Under the pieces are notes generated by a model. That model saw only the letters and a program-made list of their open reading frames with translations, had not been told where the DNA came from and searched no databases. A DNA stretch of 38,787 bases, taken from contig SOJU01000141.1 of the NCBI GenBank assembly GCA_004376465.1, forward strand, positions 1 through 38,787. The letters run 5' to 3'. Shown here in pieces: positions 19,534 through 28,827 of this stretch; the first letter of the stretch is position 1; every line of letters begins with the position of its first letter. Both the position numbers and the translations under genes were made by a program. Source of the DNA: Anaerolineales bacterium (GTDB lineage Bacteria; Chloroflexota; Anaerolineae; Anaerolineales; E44-bin32).

Positions 19534-20022
19534 ATGAGCGAAGCAATGGACATTACTGTCACCGTCAATGGAGAGGTCTTTCAGAAGACGATCGAACCCC
19601 GTCTGCTCCTCAGCGATTTCATCCGCCACGAGCTCAATCTCTCCGGGACGCATGTCGGCTGCGAACACGGTGTGTGCGGGGCTTGTACGATCTTGTTCGA
19701 TGGAATGCCCGTCCGCTCTTGCCTGATGTTCGCCGTACAGGCTGATGGGCATGAAATTCGCACCGTTGAAGACCTCGGGACCATGGAGAATTTGCACCCA
19801 CTCCAAGAGGCGTTCCAGGAAGCCCACGCTCTGCAATGTGGCTTCTGCACATCCGGCTTCCTGATGAGTATCCTCCCCGTCCTCGAGGGAACGACGGACC
19901 TGAGTGAAGAGGACCTCAAGCGGGCGATGGAGGGAAACCTCTGCCGCTGCACAGGATACCAGCATATCAGGGATGCGGTCCAACTGGCCGCCGAAAAGAT
20001 GTCGTCGGGGAGTGAATCATGA
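19534..20022 (+). CDS. (2Fe-2S)-binding small subunit of molybdenum hydroxylase
   Basis: GCEHGVCGACTILFDG...C; CGFCTSGFLMS...NLCRCTGYQHI. Confidence 0.95.
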   Translation: MSEAMDITVTVNGEVFQKTIEPRLLLSDFIRHELNLSGTHVGCEHGVCGACTILFDGMPVRSCLMFAVQADGHEIRTVEDLGTMENLHPLQEAFQEAHALQCGFCTSGFLMSILPVLEGTTDLSEEDLKRAMEGNLCRCTGYQHIRDAVQLAAEKMSSGSES

Positions 20023-22367
20023 TGGCCAAATTGATAGGGAAGCGCATCACGCGCAATGAAGACCCTCGTTTGCTCACTGGTCAGGCGTTATTCGTCGATG
20101 ATGTTGAGCTACCGGGCATGCTTCACGCTGCCTTTCTCCGCAGCGAATACGCCCACGCCAAATTGAAAGGCATTGATCTTTCAGCTGCGTTGGAGCGGCC
20201 GGGGGTGGTTGCGGCATTCACGGCAGAAGATATGGGCGACGACTGGGCTCCGGGCCCCCCGCTGGTGATCCCGCCGCCGACCATCGAGGATGTGGAATTC
20301 TACACTCGCACGCAAGTCCCACTGGTGAAGGATAAGGTTCGCCACGCCGGTGAACCCCTCGCCATCGTCATCGCCGATAGCCGCTATATCGCCGAAGACG
20401 CGTTGGACGATATCGTCGTCGACCTCGAACCCCTTGATGTGGTGACGAACATCGAGCGCGCGTTGGAGCCTGATTCGCCGCTGGTTCATGATGATCTCGA
20501 ATCCAATCTCGCCGCGCATCTCGTCCAGGAGAAGGGCGACTACGCGGCCATACGTGAGAGTGCCGATAAGGTGATCAAGCGGCGTATCGTCATTGAACGC
20601 GGAATCGCCGGCGCAATGGAGAACCGCGGCATCGTCGCCTCCTGGGACAATAAGCAGCAGCAATTGACTGTCTGGGATACGACGCAATCGCCCATTCCCA
20701 TCCGCAACGGTTTGGCGAGCATGTTCGGGTTATCCGAACATCAAGTCCGTGTGATCGCGCCCTTCGTCGGCGGCGGCTTCGGACCCAAGATCATGATGTT
20801 TTACCCGGAGGAGGTGCTGCTCACCTGGTCCACGCTTAAGATGGGCAAGCCGATCAAATGGATCGAGGACCGCCGCGAGAACTTCTACGCCACAACTCAG
20901 GAGCGCGGACAGATCCATGATGTTGAATTAGCGCTCACAAACGACGGGCGCATCCTGGGGATGCGCGACGATTTTCTGCATGACACCGGCGCCTATGATC
21001 CCTACGGGCTGACCATCCCGCTGAATACCCAGTGCCATGCACTGGGCCCCTACGATATACCCAACTTCAGCTCCGATTTGAAAGTCGTTTTCACCAACAA
21101 GACCCTCACCACGCCGGTCCGCGGGGCCGGGCGACCGCAGGGAGTGTTTGTGATCGAACGGATGCTGGATATCGCCGCCAAAGAGTTGGGCATCGACCGA
21201 GCGGAGATCCGTAAGCGGAACTACCTTCCCAGGGATGTATTCCCCTATGACAACCTCATCATCGACCAGGCTTTTTCGTCCTTCGTAATCGACAGTGGGG
21301 ATTATCTTCCGGCGATGGAGAAAGCACTTAAGCTGATTGATTACGAGAAGTTCACCCAGGAGGAGCAGCCTAAGCTGCGGGAGGAAGGGAGGCGGGTGGG
21401 CATCGGAGTCGTTTCGTTCATCGAGACGACGGGCGTCGGCCCTTACGAGGGCGCCCGGGTGACGATCGAGTCGAGCGGGAAGGTTAATACGGCAACGGGT
21501 GTCGGCACCCAGGGGCAAGGTCACTTCACAACCTTTGCGCAGATCGTCGCCGAGCAACTGGGGGTGGATGTTCGCGATGTGCACCTGGTGACTGGAGACA
21601 CAGCACAGTTCCACTGGGGGACGGGCACATTTGCCAGTCGCGGCGCAGTTGTCGCTGCGAATGCGGTGAATGCTGCCGCTTCGATCGTGCGCGGGAAGGT
21701 CCTGAAGCTTGCCAGTGAGTTGCTCGACACACCCGAAGAGGAGTTGGAGCTCGAGGATGGTGTCGTCCGTGTGGCCGATATCCCGACTCAATTTATTAGC
21801 CTGGGTGATCTGGCTCAACGTTCCAATCCGCTGCGCGGCGCCGTTGAACCAGGCACCGAGCCAGGGCTCGAAGCGACGGCCTACTTCGGTCCGAAATATG
21901 GAGCTACGGCCTTCGGCACACACGCCATGATCGTCGAAGTCGATCCAGAGACGATGATGGTAGAGATCAAGCGCTACATCGTCGTCGAAGACTGCGGCAC
22001 GGTACTCAACCCGCTCATCGTTGAAGGACAGCTACATGGCGGTGTCGCACTCGGCATTGGCAATTCCTTCTACGAGAAATTGGTCTTTGATGACAATGGA
22101 CAGCTCCTAAACGCCTCTTTTGCGGATTACTTGATCCCCACAGCGGCGGAGATTCCCACAATTGAAATAGCTCATCAAGTCACACCTTCACCGCTGAATC
22201 CGTTGGGCAGCAAGGGTGTCGGTGAGGCTGGGGCCATCCCGGTCCCGGCGCTCTTCGCTCAGGCGGTGGAGAACGCGCTAGGTGTGGATGGGCTGGAGAT
22301 TCTCGAATCGCCGCTCAGTCCGCAGAGGCTGTTCGAGTTATTCCACGGAGAGGAGAAAGACGCATGA
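20019..22367 (+). CDS. Xanthine dehydrogenase-family molybdopterin-binding large subunit
   Basis: GKRITRNEDPRLLTGQALFVDDV; APFVGGGFGPKI; TPVRGAGRPQGVFVIER; GSKGVGEAGAIPVPALFAQAVENAL. 4-bp overlap with the small subunit. Confidence 0.94.
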   Translation: MMAKLIGKRITRNEDPRLLTGQALFVDDVELPGMLHAAFLRSEYAHAKLKGIDLSAALERPGVVAAFTAEDMGDDWAPGPPLVIPPPTIEDVEFYTRTQVPLVKDKVRHAGEPLAIVIADSRYIAEDALDDIVVDLEPLDVVTNIERALEPDSPLVHDDLESNLAAHLVQEKGDYAAIRESADKVIKRRIVIERGIAGAMENRGIVASWDNKQQQLTVWDTTQSPIPIRNGLASMFGLSEHQVRVIAPFVGGGFGPKIMMFYPEEVLLTWSTLKMGKPIKWIEDRRENFYATTQERGQIHDVELALTNDGRILGMRDDFLHDTGAYDPYGLTIPLNTQCHALGPYDIPNFSSDLKVVFTNKTLTTPVRGAGRPQGVFVIERMLDIAAKELGIDRAEIRKRNYLPRDVFPYDNLIIDQAFSSFVIDSGDYLPAMEKALKLIDYEKFTQEEQPKLREEGRRVGIGVVSFIETTGVGPYEGARVTIESSGKVNTATGVGTQGQGHFTTFAQIVAEQLGVDVRDVHLVTGDTAQFHWGTGTFASRGAVVAANAVNAAASIVRGKVLKLASELLDTPEEELELEDGVVRVADIPTQFISLGDLAQRSNPLRGAVEPGTEPGLEATAYFGPKYGATAFGTHAMIVEVDPETMMVEIKRYIVVEDCGTVLNPLIVEGQLHGGVALGIGNSFYEKLVFDDNGQLLNASFADYLIPTAAEIPTIEIAHQVTPSPLNPLGSKGVGEAGAIPVPALFAQAVENALGVDGLEILESPLSPQRLFELFHGEEKDA

Positions 22368-22825
22368 GGATCGAAGGCGAGCACGTTTTTAACGGCTCTC
22401 GAGAGGATGTCTGGGCGATGGTGCGCGACCCTGAAGTCCTGGCAACGTTGGTTCCAGGCACAACGGAATTGACCCAGCTCTCGGAGTCCGAATACGAGGG
22501 AGAGATCAACCTGCGTATAGGACCCATTTCGGGGAGTTTCTCCGGGAGGATCTTCGTCGAAGATGAGTTACCCCCCGAGAGCTGTACATTGAAAGCCGAA
22601 GGCGAGGGGAGGGCGGGCTTCTTTAAAGGCAGCGGCACGGTTCATCTGACCGAGCAAGACGATGGGACGCTGATGAAATATGAAGGGGATATTCAGATCG
22701 GCGGGAAATTAGCCAGCATTGGCCAGCGGCTCATCGATATGACGAGTAAGACCATGATCCGCCAGGGGATGAAGGGTTTAGATGCTGCTTTAGAAGAACG
22801 CAAAGCAAACGTCACAGACGAATAG
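22364..22825 (+). CDS. CoxG/SRPBCC family protein (carbon monoxide dehydrogenase subunit G-like)
   Basis: MRIEGEHVFNGSREDVWAMVRDPEVLATLVPGTTEL; 4-bp overlap with the large subunit. Confidence 0.88.
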   Translation: MRIEGEHVFNGSREDVWAMVRDPEVLATLVPGTTELTQLSESEYEGEINLRIGPISGSFSGRIFVEDELPPESCTLKAEGEGRAGFFKGSGTVHLTEQDDGTLMKYEGDIQIGGKLASIGQRLIDMTSKTMIRQGMKGLDAALEERKANVTDE

Positions 22826-22979
22826 ATGGGGGGCCGCCTTCCATGCGGAGCCTCACCTAAATCTCCGCGAGTTTCCACTTCTAGATAGTTTGCATAGTTT
22901 ATTAGGGTTAAACTCCACTTAATACCAAGTTTAGCCCATAAATGAGTTATTCTTGCGCATGATACTATAGTGTGATACT

Positions 22980-23240
22980 ATGCCGCTAAGAAGAAAGCAC
23001 CTGAATACTCTAGAGGCGATATTTTCGTATCCAATACAAGCGAATATTCATTGGATTGATATTGAAGCATTGCTTATCGCTTTAGGGGCAGAATGCTCAG
23101 AAGGTCGTTGTTCGAGATTACGAGTTGTGTTGAATGATGTAAGAGCTGTTTTTCACCAACCCCATCCGCGGAAGGAAGCTTCCAAGAGTACAGTTCGGTC
23201 GGTAAGACGATTTCTTGATGAAGCGGGAGTATCGGTATGA
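22980..23240 (+). CDS. HicA-family type II toxin
   Basis: HLNTLEAIFSYPIQANIHWIDIEALLIALGAE...VFHQPHPRKEASKSTVRSVRRFLDEAGV; immediately followed by a HicB-like ORF. Confidence 0.8.
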   Translation: MPLRRKHLNTLEAIFSYPIQANIHWIDIEALLIALGAECSEGRCSRLRVVLNDVRAVFHQPHPRKEASKSTVRSVRRFLDEAGVSV

Positions 23241-23584
23241 TGGAATATAAGGGATATATAGCTAATGTTGAATTCGATGATGGCGCTAGAATTTTCCACG
23301 GTGATGTATTAAATCTCCGTGATGTAATTACTTTTGAAGCCGATACAGTTGATGATCTCCTTCAGGCTTTCCACGATTCTGTAGATGATTATTTGGATTT
23401 TTGTGCAGAGAGAGGAGAAGATCCTGAACGGCCATTTTCTGGAAAGTTTATAGTCCGCCTCGGCACAGAGTTGCATAAGAAAATCTATATCAAAGCGAAG
23501 TTAGAAAAGAAGAGCCTGAATTCTTGGGTTTCCGATGCACTTGAGGCAGTACTATCTCGCGATTTACCTAAAATCACTCCTTGA
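23237..23584 (+). CDS. HicB-family antitoxin
   Basis: GYIANVEFDDGARIFHGDVLNLRDVITFEADTVDDLLQAFHDSVDDYLDFCAERGEDPERPFSGKFIVRLGTELHKKIYIKAKLEKKSLNSWVSDAL; ATGA overlap with hicA. Confidence 0.9.
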   Translation: MMEYKGYIANVEFDDGARIFHGDVLNLRDVITFEADTVDDLLQAFHDSVDDYLDFCAERGEDPERPFSGKFIVRLGTELHKKIYIKAKLEKKSLNSWVSDALEAVLSRDLPKITP

Positions 23585-23801
23585 TCTATCATCGGCCAAA
23601 CGGCTTTCTTCACTAACCCAACCGGGGTTTTGGGACAGCCCATCCTTATAGACAGCTTCACGTTCCTTGACAGGTGGACAGCCATCGATTATCGTTAGCA
23701 CCGTCTTAATAATTAGCCAGCAGTCGTTGCCGCTGTTACGTTTGAGCTCCGCTCGATTCCCCTGACATCCGCTTGACTTCTGAAACAAGGATTTAATTTA
23801 T

Positions 23802-25019
23802 ATGAACTTCAATCAGTTCAATCTTGATTCCCGTTTAAATGACGGGATTAAACGTGAGGGTTATCACACGCCAACGCCGATTCAGTTAGCGGCTATTCCC
23901 CTCGCCCTTGCCGGGCACGATCTAATCGGCACTGCCCAAACGGGCACAGGAAAGACGGCGGCTTTTGTCCTGCCTATCCTACATAAACTACTCACAGGTC
24001 CACGCAACCGAACGCGGGCTTTAATCATCACACCAACCCGTGAGTTGGCTGAACAAATTCACCAGGCCATAGGCAGCCTAAGAGGCGGGACAAATATACG
24101 CAGCATTGCTATTTACGGGGGTGTTGGGGCAGCAGTCCAAATTGAGGCGCTGCACCGCGGCGTGGAAATTGTAGTGGCCTGCCCGGGGCGGCTGCTGGAT
24201 CATATCCAAAATAAACATGCCAAACTGGGGCAGTTGGAAGTGTTGGTGTTAGATGAGGCCGACCGGATGCTTGATATGGGTTTCTTGCCTGATATTAAAC
24301 GTATCCTCCAGCACGTACCCGTACGGCGCCAAACCATGTTGTTTTCAGCTACTTTCCCCAAAGAGATTGAGCGCCTTGCAGCCCAGACTCTGCACAAACC
24401 TGAACGGGTCGCCATTGGGCTTGCCCGTCCAGTTCACACAGTAACCCATACGCTTTACCCGGTGCCGCATCACCTGAAAAGGGGACTGGTGATTAAATTA
24501 CTCCAGCAGACGGACACCAATTCGGTGTTGATCTTCACCCGCACGAAACACCGCGCCCAGCGGTTGGCAAAACAAATAGCAGGCAGCGGCTTCAAGGTAA
24601 CCAGTTTGCACAGTAACCGCACCCAGGGTCAGCGCCGTGCAGCGCTAAAAGGGTTCAAACAAGGCAGGTACCAGATTATGGTAGCGACGGACATAGCCGC
24701 GCGCGGTCTGGACATTGATAGCATCTCACATGTGATCAATTACGATATGCCCGACACTGCAGATGCTTACATTCACCGGATCGGGCGCACGGGGAGGGCC
24801 AAGCGCACGGGGGAAGCCTTCACCTTGATCACCGCGGACGATCAGGCATTGGTACAAAAAATTGAAAAGATCATGAAGCAAAAACTGCCGCGGCAAACGC
24901 TGCCAGATTTCAATTACGATGTACCTAAACCGGATTACCCGCAGACTGCCCGGAAACCAAAGCCGCGCAACAAGCGGACATCTCCTGCTCGGTCACACTA
25001 TCGCGCCCGCCAGATCTGA
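23802..25019 (+). CDS. DEAD-box RNA helicase (RhlE-like)
   Basis: TAQTGTGKTAAF, PTRELAEQ, VLDEADRMLD, FSATFP, HRIGRTGRAKRTGEA. Confidence 0.95.
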   Translation: MNFNQFNLDSRLNDGIKREGYHTPTPIQLAAIPLALAGHDLIGTAQTGTGKTAAFVLPILHKLLTGPRNRTRALIITPTRELAEQIHQAIGSLRGGTNIRSIAIYGGVGAAVQIEALHRGVEIVVACPGRLLDHIQNKHAKLGQLEVLVLDEADRMLDMGFLPDIKRILQHVPVRRQTMLFSATFPKEIERLAAQTLHKPERVAIGLARPVHTVTHTLYPVPHHLKRGLVIKLLQQTDTNSVLIFTRTKHRAQRLAKQIAGSGFKVTSLHSNRTQGQRRAALKGFKQGRYQIMVATDIAARGLDIDSISHVINYDMPDTADAYIHRIGRTGRAKRTGEAFTLITADDQALVQKIEKIMKQKLPRQTLPDFNYDVPKPDYPQTARKPKPRNKRTSPARSHYRARQI

Positions 25020-25036
25020 CCGATAAACCCGACCCT

Positions 25037-25071
25037 AAAACCAGCCGGACGATTATGTTCGGCTGGTTTTT
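25037..25071 (+). terminator. Rho-independent terminator after DEAD-box helicase
   Basis: AAAACCAGCCG (25037-25047) / CGGCTGGTTTT (25060-25070) inverted repeat followed by T tract. Confidence 0.85.
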
Positions 25072-25170
25072 ATTGTTAAACCATGCGTAGGGGACGGCAG
25101 AGAGATCAAAGGGGCGAACCAATATTTTTTTTGGGGGGGGGCAGATCGAAGAGAGAAATATTAGGAGTGG

Positions 25171-25190
25171 CCGATTATGAAAATAATCGG
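25171..25190. repeat. 20-bp intergenic palindrome, copy 1 (CCGATTAT-GAAA-ATAATCGG)
   Basis: Perfect 8-4-8 inverted repeat; related copies at 30079, 36211 and 36251. Confidence 0.7.
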
Positions 25191-25326
25191 AAGCATTATT
25201 TTTTTTCAACGCAAGCTTCCTCGTTCGTACTTTATCGAAAATCAAATATGAATAGAAATCCATGGTTCAACAAATTAGACTGCGGCGGTGCACCCCAATT
25301 CTTGATTTAGTTGACGAAATTTCAAT

Positions 25327-25387
25327 TGTCAGATATAATCTGACATATGTCAGAAAGTAACTTACAAGTATCAGATACATTCTGACA
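25327..25387 (+). promoter_or_regulatory. Three tandem 19-bp operator-like palindromes at 21-bp pitch upstream of wHTH gene
   Basis: TGTCAGATATAATCTGACA (25327-25345), TGTCAGAAAGTAACTTACA (25348-25366), TATCAGATACATTCTGACA (25369-25387), followed by GAGG-N7-ATG. Confidence 0.8.
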
Positions 25388-25398
25388 GAGGTAACCGT

Positions 25399-25740
25399 AT
25401 GGAAATAGCTACATTGGAACCCATTCTGGGTTCAGTAAACGCTGAGAGAGTTCTTGTTTATGTACTCGCAAGGGGAGAAGGATATGCGCGCGAAATTGCC
25501 AGATTCTTCGGTGCAGATCCGGATTCAATACAAAAGCAACTAGTGAAGCTTGAATCCGGTAGTGTATTGACCAGCAAAGAGTATGGCCGAACCATCCTGT
25601 ATAAATTTAATCCCCGATACGCATTCCTGCCAGAGCTAAAGAGATTGCTCGAAAAAGCCCTGAGTTTCTATCCAGAGGGAGAGCGTGAGCGCCTTATGAT
25701 GTCAAGACGGCGCCCTAGGCGTAGAGGTAAGCCATTGTGA
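25399..25740 (+). CDS. Winged-helix (ArsR-like) DNA-binding protein
   Basis: EGYAREIARFFGADPDSIQKQLVKLESGSVLTSKEYGRTILYKFNPRY wHTH pattern with basic C-terminal tail. Confidence 0.72.
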   Translation: MEIATLEPILGSVNAERVLVYVLARGEGYAREIARFFGADPDSIQKQLVKLESGSVLTSKEYGRTILYKFNPRYAFLPELKRLLEKALSFYPEGERERLMMSRRRPRRRGKPL

Positions 25741-26270
25741 AGCCGATTCGAGACATGACTCAGGCCGAATTGGGTGCCTATGTCCAATCACACTTGAGCG
25801 CCAAAGGGATTGACGTTGTCTTATCAGGAGGCGCGGTCGTGGCAATCTACACTAATGGTAGGTATGTCTCGGGCAATCTAGATTTTGTCAATCGGTATTT
25901 TGTAAAGCGGTCGGTGATAAAAAGTGCAATTGAAGAGTTGGGATTTAAAGAAGCAGGAAGGCATTTCGAACACCACGATACAGAATACTTCGTAGAATTC
26001 CCTCCTGGGCCGCTTGCAATCGGCGAAGAATATAATATCAAGATCGACGAGTTCGAAATGGAAACAGGGATCCTGCGCTTAATCTCGCCGACCGATTGTG
26101 TGAAGGATAGACTAGTCTGGTATTACCATGACGGTGATAGACAGTGCTTATCACAAGCTATACTCGTGGCGCAAGATCATCAAATCGACATTGATAAAAT
26201 CAGAGAATGGTCAGACGGTGAGGGGAAACTTGAGGAGTTCGAAGAGATCGAGGCAGAGCTCCAAAGTTAG
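25737..26270 (+). CDS. Nucleotidyltransferase-fold-like protein
   Basis: VVLSGGAVVAIYTNGRYVSGNLDFV resembles the GG...R.S..D NTase motif; GTGA overlap with the wHTH gene. Confidence 0.6.
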   Translation: MKPIRDMTQAELGAYVQSHLSAKGIDVVLSGGAVVAIYTNGRYVSGNLDFVNRYFVKRSVIKSAIEELGFKEAGRHFEHHDTEYFVEFPPGPLAIGEEYNIKIDEFEMETGILRLISPTDCVKDRLVWYYHDGDRQCLSQAILVAQDHQIDIDKIREWSDGEGKLEEFEEIEAELQS

Positions 26271-26612
26271 ATGCACTCGGAACCAAGTTTTCGAAGGGAT
26301 TCTTAATCACCAATTTTAGTTTAGAATCTGTATCATCCAATTTATCAAGTAATCTGAGGCTGAAATCGAAAGCAGCAGCCCGACGGCGGGATCACGCAGG
26401 TACTCCCATCTTTGGCGATGTCATCAGAATCACTAAAATCTGCTTGTAGAAGCATTTATTGTTGCTTATTTAGTTTACCTGTAGCGTGTTGATAGGCTCA
26501 AAATCTTGAGTCCTGGAACCCTCCTCTAGGGTGTGGTGATAAGGGGTATGCAGTAGGCCCATATCCTGGGCAATCATTGCCTCGAACTATCTCCTAACTA
26601 GGCTGGATTTCG

Positions 26613-28340
26613 TTATTCATTCTGTGAAGTATTGGCGATCATCATTAACCCCGCCGCGATAACCCCGGTGCTAATCAATGCAGTCCCGAATCCAATCATC
26701 TGGATGGCAAACATCATTAAGAACATCCACAAGAAGGTGAAGTTATAACGCAGCGTCTGGAAACCGAATTGGTAGATCAACGCATACACCAACAACCCGC
26801 CCAGGAGGAACAGAATGATGTCGATCAATTTCGTTATACCTCGCCGTCCCTGGATCAGGAACCAGAACAATGTTGGTGCGATGAAAAGCAACGAGAATGG
26901 ATTTACCAGCAGTATGTAGATACCCACAATGCCGATGATAAGTAAGGCAAAACTCTTCGTATGCTTGAACGAGGGGGATTTGATGTGCCCAGCGTATTTT
27001 CGCGCCAGGCGCCGTCCAATGAACAGGAAGGATGCCAATCCAAGCAGGAAAAGGGTTATCGCTAACCAGTTTGGATTTAATATCTCCGGGTCTTTTGTGG
27101 TGGCGGGATAAAGGTCATACTCAAGCATAATACCAACGGCTACGAACACGTATAACAGAAGTATCGAGGCGACCAGGGGCAGCCACCAACCTAAAAAGTC
27201 AGGTAAAACCGCCCGCCAGGCGCTGAGTTTCTCTTTGAGTGAACGCCCACCAATGAGATAACTACCGAGGAAAAACAACCCGACGAAACCAATGAAAATG
27301 ATCCACAACGGTGCCCCACGAAAAACCTGCTGACTCTCATCGAAATACAAGTAAGGCCCTGACTCGCGTGGGAATTCCTGCATGGTTAGCAGCTGACGAA
27401 TCAACGTTTCCGTGATGGCTCCGGATTGTCCTACGGATCCGGGGGATTGGCGCGCCATGGTGTCATCCGGGTCATGCCATAAGCGGTAGTGCTCGTCACT
27501 AAACTCCATTGGATATCCACCCGTAAAGCCGATTGCCGGGACACCCGCCGAGACCATGGGTCCTTGGTCCATGAAAGAGATCGGCACGGCCTGATCGAGT
27601 GCCTGATCTATGGGCGCTCTGAGATTGACGTCCCACAAACCATCTGCTGCTCGAGCTGCATCCCTGGCTGTGAGTGCGAACCAGATTTGCCCGTATTTAC
27701 GAGATAGCCCAACGAGTTCCATATTCATACTGTCGTAGTATTCGCGCCCAACGTTATCTAATGAGATGCCCGCGATGATGTCGTCTGTATTAGGGTGAGT
27801 CTGAATATATCGAAGGCTGCCGAGCATCCCGTATTCCTCTGCGTCCGTTGCGACGAAAACCAACGTATATTTCAGTGGTTTTTCAGCATCAAAGATCTCT
27901 GCTAAATGCAGTAATATTGCGATGCCTGAGCCATCGTTATCGGCACCTTGAATGGTCGTCGAGGCCTGGTCATGATGCGCAACGACAAGTATTTCGTGCC
28001 TACCTTCGTTTATCTCTCCAGGCAGTCGGCAGACGACGTTTCTCAATTTCAATGGTTCGCTGTAGTTTATGACCTCCCATTCATCGAACGAACAATTCCA
28101 TCCAGATTGTGTGAATTGCTCTCTCAACCATTCGGTCGCAAGCCTGTTTTGATCAGTCCCACTGTGTCGGTTTGTAAATTGGGTGACAAATTCGCTTTCG
28201 ATGTCGAATGCCCTAGTGCCATCGAAGCGGATGGCGTTGGGATCGAAGTTGATTTTATTTTCTGGACCGGGGCTGCAGGCAGTGATCGAGAATAGGATGA
28301 GAAATACGATTGCGAATGCAAACTTCTTCTGAGTGTTCAT
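26613..28340 (-). CDS. M28-family metallopeptidase with C-terminal transmembrane domain, lipoprotein signal
   Basis: FSITACSPG lipobox; VVAHHDQ, GADNDGSGIAILLHLAE, FVATDAEEYGMLGS metal-binding motifs; several C-terminal TM segments. Confidence 0.9.
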   Translation of the reverse strand: MNTQKKFAFAIVFLILFSITACSPGPENKINFDPNAIRFDGTRAFDIESEFVTQFTNRHSGTDQNRLATEWLREQFTQSGWNCSFDEWEVINYSEPLKLRNVVCRLPGEINEGRHEILVVAHHDQASTTIQGADNDGSGIAILLHLAEIFDAEKPLKYTLVFVATDAEEYGMLGSLRYIQTHPNTDDIIAGISLDNVGREYYDSMNMELVGLSRKYGQIWFALTARDAARAADGLWDVNLRAPIDQALDQAVPISFMDQGPMVSAGVPAIGFTGGYPMEFSDEHYRLWHDPDDTMARQSPGSVGQSGAITETLIRQLLTMQEFPRESGPYLYFDESQQVFRGAPLWIIFIGFVGLFFLGSYLIGGRSLKEKLSAWRAVLPDFLGWWLPLVASILLLYVFVAVGIMLEYDLYPATTKDPEILNPNWLAITLFLLGLASFLFIGRRLARKYAGHIKSPSFKHTKSFALLIIGIVGIYILLVNPFSLLFIAPTLFWFLIQGRRGITKLIDIILFLLGGLLVYALIYQFGFQTLRYNFTFLWMFLMMFAIQMIGFGTALISTGVIAAGLMMIANTSQNE

Positions 28341-28827
28341 TTTTAATTCCTCCCGTTTTATCCCCGCCGTTTGATTCGATCGTGACAGACTTCTTTAATA
28401 CCTTAACCCTGGAGCGGAGTTCAAGTTATCCTCTCCTTAACATAAAACGATACTTGTCCAGACAAGAGTATTATTGCATAACTTATAGAGTTGTGTATGA
28501 GGCATTCGATAATGAGAGTTGCCAGATGCTAGGGCAGGGTAGGTTCCTTTATTTTGCGCAATCAGGAGCTTTGATTGCACTATTGATCTTTTCATACTAT
28601 GTATAGAATATGTGAAACTAGAAGCTGGTCGGGTTTCCATAATTGTTTGACCATAAGACCACCCTGGGAAACCTGGCCTGACGGTCCAAGGCCCCCATTA
28701 TTGGAAGTGAACTTATAACCTGGCGAATGCCGGCAACAACAAACTTGAACTCAACCGTTCGTAAGAACGTATTAAGAGTGTGCCAGGCAATCTGGGATCA
28801 ATTGAACAAATGAGGAAGGCAAAAATC

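Noticed and set aside
18869-19546. 225-aa minus-strand ORF opposite the FAD subunit
   Set aside because: Antisense shadow, low-complexity Ser/Ala-rich translation.
20928-21923. 331-aa minus-strand ORF opposite the Mo-hydroxylase large subunit
   Set aside because: Shadow ORF fully inside a confidently assigned gene; no recognisable motif.
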